Below, one piece after another: positions 1 through 6,701 of a DNA stretch of 10,434 nucleotides; the first letter of the stretch is position 1; every line of letters starts with the position of its first letter. Position numbers and translations under genes: made by a program. This stretch comes from Gammaproteobacteria bacterium (lineage in GTDB: Bacteria; Pseudomonadota; Gammaproteobacteria; Steroidobacterales; Steroidobacteraceae): assembly GCA_030039615.1 (NCBI GenBank), contig JASHVF010000010.1, positions 1-10,434 of the forward strand. Reading direction: 5' to 3'. Under the pieces are notes generated by a model, which worked only from the letters and a program-made list of their open reading frames with translations, did not search any database and was not told the DNA's origin.

Positions 1-429
1 TACCAGCTGACCCACCCGCGCTCCCGCCAGCGCTCTAATGAAGGCATCTTCAGGGGCACCGAAGAGGCGATCGCCATGGCCGTGATGTACACGGCCAATC
101 ACCTCAAGGTGCGCGCCATCGTGGCGCTTACCGAATCGGGCGAGACGCCGCTGTGGATGTCGCGCATCCGCGCCGACATCCCGATCTACGCCTTCACGCG
201 CCACGAGGGCACGCGCCGCCGTGTGACGCTCTATCGCGGCGTCTACCCGGTGATCTTCGATGTGACCAGCTCCGCCTCGGTGGCGCAGCTCTACCGGGCA
301 CTGTTCAGCCGGCTGCTCGAGCTCAAGCTCGTCGATCTCAACGACCTCGTGATCCTCACCAAGGGCGAGCTGTCGGGCGTGCAGGGCGGCACCAACTCCA
401 TGCAGATCCTGAAAGTGGTGCTCGACTGA
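1..429 (+). CDS. pyk: Pyruvate kinase, C-terminal part (5' end outside the window)
   Basis: This is the last 142 codons of pyruvate kinase, the glycolytic enzyme that transfers phosphate from phosphoenolpyruvate to ADP in the cytoplasm. The reading frame is open from base 1 and stops at TGA 427-429. The visible part is the end of the barrel domain plus the C-terminal regulatory domain. It reads THPRS, EEAIAMAVMYTANHL, AIVALTESGETPLWMSRIR, a PIYAFTRHE segment, LYRGVYPV, then DLVILTKGEL and a final GGTNSMQILKVVLD. The order and wording match the E. coli PykA (type II, AMP-responsive) form better than PykF, as judged from memory of those sequences. The catalytic residues lie upstream and cannot be checked. 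The next gene begins within about 20 bp on the same strand, so the two are probably co-transcribed. Family identification is secure; the PykA assignment is less so. Confidence 0.96.
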   Translation, partial: YQLTHPRSRQRSNEGIFRGTEEAIAMAVMYTANHLKVRAIVALTESGETPLWMSRIRADIPIYAFTRHEGTRRRVTLYRGVYPVIFDVTSSASVAQLYRALFSRLLELKLVDLNDLVILTKGELSGVQGGTNSMQILKVVLD

Positions 430-449
430 GCGCAGCGCTGCGCCTGCTG

Positions 450-2840
450 GTGCGCGCGGGCCTGGCGGCGGCGCTGCTCGCCGTGGCCGTGATCGCCGTG
501 CCCTACGGGATGCTGCTGGCATCGCTGCCGCGGCTGGACGGCTCGCTCCCCGCCGCCGGTCTCGGGAGCGCCGTCGAGATCAGCCGCGATGCCCGCGGCG
601 TACCGACCATCGAGGCGGCCGACCGGCTCGATCTCGCCTACGGCACCGGCTTCGTGCACGGCCAGGACCGTTACTTCCAGATGGACCTGTCGCGGCGGCT
701 CGCCGCCGGGGAGCTCTCCGAGCTCTTCGGGCAGGTGGCGCTGGACGAGGACCGGAAGACGCGTCTGTTCCGGCTGCGCAGCGTCGCGCAGCGGGTGCTC
801 GCTCAGGCGAGCGAGCCGCAGCGCGCGCTGCTCGAGGCCTACACGCGCGGCGTCAACGCGGGGCTCGCGAGCCTCAAGTCCCGACCCTGGGAGTACTGGG
901 TGCTCGGCACGCCGCCCGCGCCCTGGCGTGCCGAGGACACCGTGCTGGTCACCTACGCCATGTGGTGGGACCTGCAGTCGGGTGACTGGGGCGACGAACG
1001 GTTGCGACAGGCCGTGAACGCGCGCCTCAAGGGGCCGGACTGCGGCGCCTGGAAGTGCGTCATGCAGTTCCTCTACCCGCAGTTCACCGAGTGGGATGCA
1101 CCGGTCGGAATGGAAGCGCCGTTCGTTCCCCCCGAGCTGCCCGCGCCCGAGGTGCTCAATATCCGGGCGGCACCCCCGGCAGCGGCGCCGCACGCCGCGG
1201 CGGCCCGAGCGGTGAGCTCCGAGGCGCGTGCCGGCAGCAACAACTGGGCGCTCTCCGGCCATCTCACCGCCAGCCGCGCGGCGCTGGTGGCCAACGACAT
1301 GCATCTCAACCAGCGCGTGCCGGCGGTGTGGTACCAGGCGCGGCTGCGCACCGCGGGCGCCGCCGGCGCGCCGGGCCTCGATCTCGCCGGGGTGACGCTG
1401 CCCGGAACACCGCTGCTGGTGGCGGGCTCCAATACCCACATTGCCTGGGGCTTCACCAACAGCGCCGGCAACTGGGTGAGCGTGACGCGCGTGCCGTGCA
1501 CGGCGGTCGGCGAGCAGGATCTGACCACCGCCGCCGGGAGCGTCGCGCTCAGCGTGACGCGCGAGACCATCCACGTGAAAGGCGCGAGCGATGCGCTGCT
1601 CGCGGTGAGATCGGGTCCGGCCGGCGTGCTGTGGCAGGCCGAGCCCGAGCGGCAGAGCTGCTGGTTCGTCGGCTGGCTGGCGCAGCTGCCCGAGGCGACC
1701 AACATGAACCTGGTGGAGCTCGAGCACGTCGCAAGCGTGGCCGAGGCGCTCGACCTGGCGCCCACGATCGGCATCCCGCACGAGAACTTCGTGGTCGGCG
1801 ACCGCGAGGGCCACATCGGCTGGAGCATCTTCGGCCGCATCCCGGACGACAGCGGCGCGGGGCGTGCGCTCGGGGGCGTTCCCTGGACCACCACGGCGGA
1901 CCACCCGCGGCTCCTCGACCCGCCGCGCGGGCGCATCTGGACCGCCAACGCGCGTGTCAGCGTCGATCCGAAGGAGCTCGCGCTCATCGGCGGCGTGGAC
2001 GCGCCGCTGGCCGCGAACTACGCGCTCGGGGCGCGTGCCCGGCAGATCCGGGGCGACCTGTTCCAGCTCGGCGGCAACCTCAAGCCGGAGACTCTCATGG
2101 GCGTGCAGCTCGATGACCGCGCGCTGTTTCTCGCCCGCTGGCACGCGCTGCTGCTGCACATGATCGACGACGCGAGCGCCAAGGCGCACCCACAGCGCGC
2201 GCAGGCGCGCCGCCTGCTCGAAGCCTGGAAGCCGAACGCCGACGTCGACTCGGTCGGCTATCGCCTGGTGCAGAGCTTCCGCCAGCGTACCCGCGATGCG
2301 GTCTGGGAGATGCTGCTCGCCGCACTCGCGGTTCCCGCGGATTACAACACCGGGCCGCCGTTGCAGTTCGAGACGCCGCTGTGGCAGCTCGTCAGCCGCC
2401 AGCCCCCGTACCTGCTGTCGAGCGAGTACCCCGACTGGCGCACCTTCCTCGATACACAGCTCGATGCCACCATCGCGGATCTCGCCAGGAGCTGTGCGGC
2501 GCTCCCCCAGTGCACCTGGGGCAGGCAGAACGTCGTGCGCATCCGCCATCCGCTCTCGGCGGCACTGCCGCAGCTGGCGTGGCTGATCGACATGCCGGTG
2601 CTGCAGCTCCCCGGCGATCACAACATGCCGCGGGTGCAGGACGGTGCCTTCGGAGCCTCGGAACGCTTTGCGGTCTCCCCGGGCCGCGAGCAGGACGGCT
2701 ACCTCGACATTCCGGGCGGGCAGAGCGGCCACCCGCTGTCGCCGTACTACCGCTCGGGCTTCGCCGCCTGGGCGCAGGGCGTGCCGCAGCCCTTCCTGCC
2801 AGGGCCGGCCGCCCACACCCTGCTGCTGAAACCGAACTGA
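450..2840 (+). CDS. Penicillin acylase family Ntn-hydrolase, exported or membrane-anchored
   Basis: This is a penicillin amidase (S45) family hydrolase of about 796 residues. The family makes a precursor that cleaves itself; the new N-terminal serine of the beta chain then hydrolyses amide bonds in penicillins, cephalosporins, acyl-homoserine lactones or other acyl-amides. The N-terminus is a hydrophobic signal or anchor segment (residues 2-26) followed by a SLPRLDG linker, so it probably acts in the periplasm. The family block GTGFVHGQDRYFQMDLSRR is present. The nucleophile is Ser263 in GSNNWALSG (codon 1236-1238), giving a beta chain of 534 residues. Asn500 in WTANAR (beta 238) and Arg529 (beta 267) sit close to where penicillin G acylase has its catalytic Asn and Arg. 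The C-terminal PGDHNMPRVQDG and GGQSGHPLSPYY blocks are also typical. The start is uncertain: GTG 450 has no clear ribosome site, and CTG 426 overlapping the pyk stop is an alternative. ATG 510 would delete the signal. The substrate cannot be read from the sequence. Confidence 0.9.
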   Translation: MRAGLAAALLAVAVIAVPYGMLLASLPRLDGSLPAAGLGSAVEISRDARGVPTIEAADRLDLAYGTGFVHGQDRYFQMDLSRRLAAGELSELFGQVALDEDRKTRLFRLRSVAQRVLAQASEPQRALLEAYTRGVNAGLASLKSRPWEYWVLGTPPAPWRAEDTVLVTYAMWWDLQSGDWGDERLRQAVNARLKGPDCGAWKCVMQFLYPQFTEWDAPVGMEAPFVPPELPAPEVLNIRAAPPAAAPHAAAARAVSSEARAGSNNWALSGHLTASRAALVANDMHLNQRVPAVWYQARLRTAGAAGAPGLDLAGVTLPGTPLLVAGSNTHIAWGFTNSAGNWVSVTRVPCTAVGEQDLTTAAGSVALSVTRETIHVKGASDALLAVRSGPAGVLWQAEPERQSCWFVGWLAQLPEATNMNLVELEHVASVAEALDLAPTIGIPHENFVVGDREGHIGWSIFGRIPDDSGAGRALGGVPWTTTADHPRLLDPPRGRIWTANARVSVDPKELALIGGVDAPLAANYALGARARQIRGDLFQLGGNLKPETLMGVQLDDRALFLARWHALLLHMIDDASAKAHPQRAQARRLLEAWKPNADVDSVGYRLVQSFRQRTRDAVWEMLLAALAVPADYNTGPPLQFETPLWQLVSRQPPYLLSSEYPDWRTFLDTQLDATIADLARSCAALPQCTWGRQNVVRIRHPLSAALPQLAWLIDMPVLQLPGDHNMPRVQDGAFGASERFAVSPGREQDGYLDIPGGQSGHPLSPYYRSGFAAWAQGVPQPFLPGPAAHTLLLKPN

Positions 2841-2870
2841 TTTGGCGACGTTCTGAGGGGTGTTGGCGCG

Positions 2871-2908
2871 TGCGGCGCGACGCCCGTCACACGGGATTGC
2901 GCGCCGCA
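2871..2908 (+). terminator. Composite GC-rich hairpin between the acylase and patatin genes
   Basis: A perfect 9-bp inverted repeat pairs TGCGGCGCG (2871-2879) with CGCGCCGCA (2900-2908). Inside it, CCCGT (2883-2887) pairs with ACGGG (2891-2895) around a CAC loop, so the two arms form one long stem with a small internal loop. It begins 30 bp after the acylase stop and ends 32 bp before the patatin start. The downstream bases are GGTTTCATAATA, which has only three consecutive T, so a standard intrinsic terminator tail is missing. It could be a weak or Rho-assisted terminator for pyk-acylase, a 3'-end protecting structure, or an operator next to the CATAAT (2914-2919) that resembles a -10 box. 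The structure is seen directly; the role is inferred. Confidence 0.5.
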
Positions 2909-2930
2909 GGTTTCATAATAGGGGCCGGAT

Positions 2931-2934
2931 AGGA
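2931..2934 (+). promoter_or_regulatory. Ribosome binding site deciding the patatin start
   Basis: AGGA lies 6 nt before ATG 2941. The same reading frame is open back to GTG 2860. The Shine-Dalgarno spacing, and the position of the phospholipase core soon after ATG 2941, favour the ATG. An upstream start would add 27 residues translated through the intergenic hairpin. Confidence 0.65.
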
Positions 2935-2940
2935 TCACGA

Positions 2941-4143
2941 ATGGACGGCTTCGGCGAAACCGGGTTGTGGCCGGCCGAGCGGCCTACCGTCGGGCTGGTG
3001 CTGACGGGCGGCGGCGCGCGTTCCGCGTATCAGGTGGGCGTGCTGCTCGCGCTCGCGGAGCTGCTGCCGCGCGCCCGCAACCCCTTCCAGGTCATCGTCG
3101 GAACCTCCGCCGGCGCGGTCGCGGCGAGCGTGCTGGCGGCCGAAGCGCATCGCTGGCGGCGCGCGGTCGCCGGGCTCGAGCGCGTCTGGGCGAACTTCCG
3201 CTCCGAGCAGGTGTTCCACGTCGACGCCCCGCATATGCTGCGCGCCGGTGCGCACTGGGTGCTGGCCCTCATGTCCGGCGGCCTGGTGCTGTCGCCGCCC
3301 AAGTCCATGCTGGACAACTCGCCGCTGCGGGAGCTCCTCGAGCGGCATGTCGACTGTGCCGGCATTCGCCGCAGCATCGCCCGCGGGCATCTGCGCGCTT
3401 TCTCGCTCTGCGCCACCAGCTACGCGAGCGGCCAGTCGGTCGCCTTCTTCGACGGCATCGATTCGATCCACGACTGGTCGCGGTCGCAGCGCATCGGCCG
3501 TCGCTGCGAGCTGACGCTCGATCACCTGATGGCGAGCGCCGCGATCCCGCTGCTGTTCCCGCCGATGAAGATCGACGACGAGTACTTCGGCGACGGCGCC
3601 ATGCGGCAGCTGAACCCGCTGAGTCCCGCGATCCACCTGGGAGCCGACCGGCTGCTGGTCATCGGCGTGCGCGCGCGGCGCGCCGCCGGCGTCAGCGTGA
3701 GCCGGGTGCAGGCGCTGATGCCGAGCCCGGGAGAGATCTTCGGCTACATGCTCGACACGCTGTTTACCGATCAGATCTACGGCGACCTCGAGCAGCTCGA
3801 GCGCATCAACACGCTGGTGGAGAGCGCCCCCGACGCCGCTCGTGGCGAGCGTCACGTCGAGACGCTGATGCTCGCCCCGAGCGTCGACCCGCGCGAGATC
3901 GCCGCGCGGCACCTTGCCGAGATCCCGCGCGGGCTGCGGGCACTGCTGCGCGTGATCGGCGGGCGCGACGCCTCGGGCTCGCAGCTGGTGAGCTATCTGA
4001 TCTTCGAGGCCGGCTACACCCGCGCGCTCATCGAGCTCGGCTACCGCGACGCGATGGAGGCGCGCGCCGCGCTCATCGCCTTCATGACCGGCGCGCGCCT
4101 GCCGGCGGTGCTGACGGCGCCCGGAGTTGCGCAGGCGACCTGA
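2941..4143 (+). CDS. Patatin-like phospholipase
   Basis: This is a 400-residue patatin-family lipid acyl hydrolase, which uses a Ser-Asp dyad to cleave acyl chains from phospholipids or related lipids. The oxyanion-hole loop TGGGARSAYQVGVL begins at about residue 22. The nucleophile elbow GTSAG carries Ser56 (codon 3106-3108), and Asp218 lies in the DGA motif within YFGDGAMRQLNPLSPAIHLG (codon 3592-3594). The alpha/beta core ends near residue 245. A C-terminal segment follows, including YLIFEAGYTRALIELGYRDA, a block common in bacterial cytoplasmic patatin proteins. No signal peptide or membrane segment is seen, so a cytosolic or peripheral-membrane location is likely. All catalytic residues are present, so it is probably active. 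It starts at ATG 2941 after AGGA, and the cupin gene follows after 20 bp, suggesting an operon. The substrate is unknown; nothing marks it as a secreted ExoU-type effector or as a CBASS effector, because no nucleotide-cyclase neighbour is present. Confidence 0.93.
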   Translation: MDGFGETGLWPAERPTVGLVLTGGGARSAYQVGVLLALAELLPRARNPFQVIVGTSAGAVAASVLAAEAHRWRRAVAGLERVWANFRSEQVFHVDAPHMLRAGAHWVLALMSGGLVLSPPKSMLDNSPLRELLERHVDCAGIRRSIARGHLRAFSLCATSYASGQSVAFFDGIDSIHDWSRSQRIGRRCELTLDHLMASAAIPLLFPPMKIDDEYFGDGAMRQLNPLSPAIHLGADRLLVIGVRARRAAGVSVSRVQALMPSPGEIFGYMLDTLFTDQIYGDLEQLERINTLVESAPDAARGERHVETLMLAPSVDPREIAARHLAEIPRGLRALLRVIGGRDASGSQLVSYLIFEAGYTRALIELGYRDAMEARAALIAFMTGARLPAVLTAPGVAQAT

Positions 4144-4163
4144 AGCCTTCGACAATCCGTCCC

Positions 4164-5351
4164 ATGCTATTCACCGAGGCGCAGCGCACCCTGCAGCAGT
4201 TCCTGGCGCCGCTCACGCTCGATGAGTTTCTCGACCGCACGTTGAGCGGCAGCTTCCGCAAGCTCGACGGCGCCGGCGCCGGCGCCGCCGACCGCGTGGC
4301 GCTGCTCGGGCCGGACCCGCGCGCCGTGCTCGCCGCGGCCTTTCAGCTCGCGCCCAGGCTCACCTTCCATTCGGCCAATCCGCTCGGCTCCCCTCCCTCG
4401 CTCGCAGGCGTGACCGATGCCGACGACTTCCGGGCGCGCATTGCGCAGTTCCACGCGCGCAATTACTCGGTGCGCTTCCCGGAGCTGCGGCCGCTCTCGC
4501 CGGCGCTCGACCATCTGGCGCGCGCGCTCGAGATGCTGCTGCAGCAGCCGGTGACCAGCTCGGCGTTCTGGAGCCTCGGCGGCATGCGTGCTCCGGTGCA
4601 TTACGACGATCACGACCTCCTCGTCGTGCAGCTGCTCGGTGCCAAGCGCTGGCACGTCGCCGATTCCTCGCAGCTGCCCAATACCTGGGCCTATGCGCCC
4701 GCCGAGAGCCTGGAGCTCGGAGCGCACACCAGCTTCGACGTGCAGCCCGGCGACCTCGTGTATCTGCCGCGCGGCACGGTGCACAGCGTCGACTCGACCG
4801 CCGAGTCGCTGCACCTCTCGATCGGCTTCACGCCGCTCACGCTGCGCGAGGCGCTGATCGCCGCGCTCGATCAGCTCGCGGACGCCGACCGCACGCTGCG
4901 CGCCACGGTGGGCGGGCGGCTCGGCTACCAGGTGCGCGGCGCGGGGCTCGAGCGGCTGACGCCGCTCCTGCTCGACGGCGTCGAGCGGCTGCGGGCGGCA
5001 TGCCGCACGCCGGGCTTCCTGGCCGCGGCGCTGCAGCTGCGCGCGACGCGCACCGTCGCCGCACTCACGCCTTTGCCGGCCCCGCCGCCGCCGCCGCCCG
5101 TGCTCGGGCTCGACACCGAGCTCGAGCAGACCGCGGTCGCTTTCTGCCACCTGACCGCCCGAGCGGGCAGCATCGACTTCACCTATCCCGGCGGGCACCT
5201 TTACCTGCACGCCGGCGCCGACCAGGCCGTGCTCTACATGGTCAACACCCCGAGGTTCCGCATCCGCGACATTCCGGGGGATCTCGGCGAGGACGTGCGA
5301 GTGTCGCTCGCCGCGCGCCTGGTCGAGGTCGGCTTTCTGAAACCCGTCTGA
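4164..5351 (+). CDS. JmjC/cupin-type putative Fe(II)/2-oxoglutarate oxygenase
   Basis: This protein of 395 residues resembles the cupin_4/JmjC group that contains bacterial ribosomal oxygenases such as YcfD (RoxA) and human MINA53/NO66. The N-terminal segment ends before the double-stranded beta-helix. The metal-binding HxD is His146-Tyr147-Asp148 in APVHYDDHDLLVVQLLGAKRW, and the distal His207 is in GDLVYLPRGTVHSVDST, followed by ESLHLSIGF. This makes a complete facial triad for Fe(II). Helical sequence follows, then a Pro-rich linker (residues 303-313) and a C-terminal domain (about 314-395) that may be the winged-helix unit seen in this family. Hydroxylation of a protein such as a ribosomal protein is the family expectation, but its motifs differ from YcfD as I remember it, and the substrate is unknown. 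ATG 4164 has no evident Shine-Dalgarno sequence and lies 20 nt after the patatin stop, so translation may rely on reinitiation. The stop is 4 bp from the convergent rapZ stop. Confidence 0.85.
   Translation: MLFTEAQRTLQQFLAPLTLDEFLDRTLSGSFRKLDGAGAGAADRVALLGPDPRAVLAAAFQLAPRLTFHSANPLGSPPSLAGVTDADDFRARIAQFHARNYSVRFPELRPLSPALDHLARALEMLLQQPVTSSAFWSLGGMRAPVHYDDHDLLVVQLLGAKRWHVADSSQLPNTWAYAPAESLELGAHTSFDVQPGDLVYLPRGTVHSVDSTAESLHLSIGFTPLTLREALIAALDQLADADRTLRATVGGRLGYQVRGAGLERLTPLLLDGVERLRAACRTPGFLAAALQLRATRTVAALTPLPAPPPPPPVLGLDTELEQTAVAFCHLTARAGSIDFTYPGGHLYLHAGADQAVLYMVNTPRFRIRDIPGDLGEDVRVSLAARLVEVGFLKPV
4269..4286 (+). repeat. Three tandem GGCGCC hexamers inside the cupin gene
   Basis: GGCGCC occurs three times in a row and encodes Gly-Ala-Gly-Ala-Gly-Ala at residues 36-41 of the cupin protein. 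Each unit is six bases, so gain or loss of a unit would keep the frame. It is a small low-complexity tract with no known function. Confidence 0.8.
5082..5099 (+). repeat. CCG trinucleotide run encoding a polyproline linker
   Basis: Five CCG codons and one CCC encode six consecutive prolines (residues 307-312) of the cupin protein, within a wider PLPAP-rich stretch. It marks the hinge between the oxygenase core and the C-terminal domain. Such a run is a likely ribosome-stalling site of the kind relieved by EF-P. Confidence 0.8.
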
Positions 5352-5355
5352 ACGA

Positions 5356-6264
5356 TCAGGAAGAGCTTGCCGCCAGCGACCGCGGCCGTGGCCGGAACAT
5401 GCCGGTGTCCGCAAGTCCCGTGTGGCGCGCCGTGACGTTGGGGAACTCCGCGCCGAAATCCTCCGCCAGCCGGTCGACGATGTAAACCGAGCGGTGCTGT
5501 CCGCCCGTGCAGCCGACCGCCACCGTGAGGTAGCCGCGGTTGCTCGCCTGGTACTCGGGCACGCGCGCGCGCATGAAGCGCACGATGTCCACGATCAGCC
5601 TGCCGACGTCGGTGTGCTTCTCGAGAAAGCGCACCACCTCCGGGTCGCGGCCGCTGAGGTTGCGCAGCCCCGGTTCCCAGTAGGGGTTGGGGAGCGCGCG
5701 CGCGTCGAACACGAAGTCGGCATCCCCGGGGATGCCGTCCTTGAAGCCGAAGGATTCGAAGGTGATCGACAGGCGGTCGGCGGCGCGCTGCTCGACCCGC
5801 TGGTGGATGATCTCGCGCAGCCCGTGCACGCCCATGCGCGAGGTGTCGATGACCAGGTCGGCCGCCGACACCACCGGCTCGAGCAGCCGCCGCTCGAGCG
5901 CCATCGCCTCGCGCAGCCCGACGTCGCTGCGGCTCAAGGGATGGCGGCGGCGCGTCTCGGCGAAGCGCCGCAGCAGCTCATCCTCGCCGGCGATCAGAAA
6001 GATCACCTCGACCTGCAGCCCGCTGCGCTTCAGCTCGTCGATCAGCTGCGGAACACTGGCGATCTCGGCCGCGGTATTGCGGGCATCGAGCCCGATCGCG
6101 GTGCGCTCATAGGTGGATTCGGGGCTGCGCACCGTGAAGGAGATGAACGGCTTGAGCAACGCCGCCGGGATGTTGTCGATGCAGTAGAACCCCAGGTCCT
6201 CGAGCATGTGCAGGGCCACGCTCTTGCCGGAGCCCGACAAGCCGCTGAGGATGACGATGCGCAC
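5356..6264 (-). CDS. rapZ: RapZ, RNase adapter / P-loop NTPase
   Basis: RapZ (formerly YvcJ/YhbJ) is a 302-residue cytoplasmic protein with an N-terminal P-loop domain and a C-terminal RNA- and metabolite-binding domain. In E. coli it presents the small RNA GlmZ to RNase E and senses glucosamine-6-phosphate. The Walker A motif GLSGSGKS is at residues 8-15. Family blocks follow: YCIDNIPAALL, FLIAGEDELLRRFAETRRRHPL, FVFDARALPNPYWEPGLRNLSG and the C-terminal GCTGGQHRSV (251-260), whose Cys and His are hallmarks of the family. Length is normal. The start is GTG at 6264, because MRIVILSGLSGSGKS is the usual N-terminus. The only SD-like sequence, AGGTGG (6281-6286), is about 16 nt upstream, so initiation looks weak or coupled. 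It follows hpf by 52 bp, with no ptsN between them. Outside enterobacteria the GlmZ role is not established, so the precise job here is open. Confidence 0.96.
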   Translation of the reverse strand: MRIVILSGLSGSGKSVALHMLEDLGFYCIDNIPAALLKPFISFTVRSPESTYERTAIGLDARNTAAEIASVPQLIDELKRSGLQVEVIFLIAGEDELLRRFAETRRRHPLSRSDVGLREAMALERRLLEPVVSAADLVIDTSRMGVHGLREIIHQRVEQRAADRLSITFESFGFKDGIPGDADFVFDARALPNPYWEPGLRNLSGRDPEVVRFLEKHTDVGRLIVDIVRFMRARVPEYQASNRGYLTVAVGCTGGQHRSVYIVDRLAEDFGAEFPNVTARHTGLADTGMFRPRPRSLAASSS

Positions 6265-6316
6265 GGGCGGGTATGTTCATCCACCTGAGCGCCCGCCGCA
6301 AGCGCGGCTGCCCGAG

Positions 6317-6637
6317 CTAGGCGCGCGGCGTGCGCCGCAGCTTCGGGGCGTGGTGATCGGCGCGCTTTTCCTTGTGCTTCTTGATGGAGCGGTCGAGCTT
6401 GTCGGCCAGCAGATCGATGGCCGCGTACATGTCTTCTTCGGTCGCGTGCGCGTGGATGGCGCTGCCACGCACGTGCAGGGTTGCTTCGGCCTTCTGGCGC
6501 AGCTTTTCCACCGTCAGCACGCAGTGCACGTCGATGACGCGGTCGAAATGCCGGCCGATACGCCCCAGTTTCTTGGTGACGTAGCCGCGCAGCGAGGGAG
6601 TGACTTCGACGTGGTGCCCGGTGAGGTTGAGCTGCAT
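6317..6637 (-). CDS. hpf: Ribosome hibernation-promoting factor, short form
   Basis: This is a 106-residue HPF/YfiA-family protein that binds the 30S decoding centre in stationary phase or starvation and helps form inactive 100S ribosome dimers. The N-terminus MQLNLTGHHVEVTPSLRGYV and the following KKLGRIGRHFDRVIDVHCVL are the standard beta-alpha fold sequence. AEATLHVRGSAIHAHATEED and MYAAIDLLADKLDRSIKKHK complete the domain. A basic His/Lys/Arg tail (from about residue 85) extends it slightly beyond the 95-residue E. coli protein. It has no long-form C-terminal dimerisation domain. ATG 6637 is preceded by AAGGAG (6645-6650 on this strand) at 7 nt, the best ribosome site in the window, consistent with high expression. 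It sits 64 bp after rpoN, its classical neighbour. Confidence 0.95.
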   Translation of the reverse strand: MQLNLTGHHVEVTPSLRGYVTKKLGRIGRHFDRVIDVHCVLTVEKLRQKAEATLHVRGSAIHAHATEEDMYAAIDLLADKLDRSIKKHKEKRADHHAPKLRRTPRA

Positions 6638-6644
6638 AGTCCGT

Positions 6645-6650
6645 CTCCTT
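6645..6650 (-). promoter_or_regulatory. Strong ribosome binding site for hpf
   Basis: Read on the minus strand, AAGAAGGAGACGGACT precedes ATG 6637. It holds a full AAGGAG Shine-Dalgarno core with 7-nt spacing. The other genes of this strand mostly lack a clear SD and rely on overlaps, so hpf stands out as independently and efficiently initiated. Confidence 0.8.
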
Positions 6651-6701
6651 CTTGGTGGTGTCTTCCAGTTATGAATGCCGAAGGGCTGCGTCCGCCCGCG
6701 C

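Noticed and set aside
153..449. N-terminal extension of the acylase frame back into pyk
   Set aside because: It overlaps the well-conserved pyruvate kinase C-terminus in another frame and would bury the signal segment. The translation there looks random.
291..2816. An 841-codon open frame on the minus strand opposite the acylase gene
   Set aside because: The plus strand has a full set of acylase motifs. The antisense frame is Arg/Ala/Gly/His-rich with no recognisable domain, which is the usual shadow in GC-rich DNA.
2897..2919. A promoter made of TTGCGC and CATAAT
   Set aside because: The spacing between the two elements is only 11 bp, too short for a sigma-70 promoter. The CATAAT alone is too weak to annotate as a full promoter.
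2941..4143. The patatin protein as part of an anti-phage (CBASS-type) system
   Set aside because: No cyclic-nucleotide synthase, sensor or other defence gene is adjacent. The neighbours are a metabolic acylase and a cupin oxygenase within a housekeeping region.
2935..4155. A 406-codon minus-strand frame opposite the patatin gene
   Set aside because: Its composition is the typical shadow pattern, and it overlaps an unambiguous patatin gene with intact catalytic motifs.
6266..6297. GGCGGG/CCCGCC inverted repeat around the SD-like AGGTGG before rapZ
   Set aside because: A 6-bp GC stem with a 20-nt loop is expected by chance in this composition, and it has no U-tract. It could hide the ribosome site, but the evidence is too thin.
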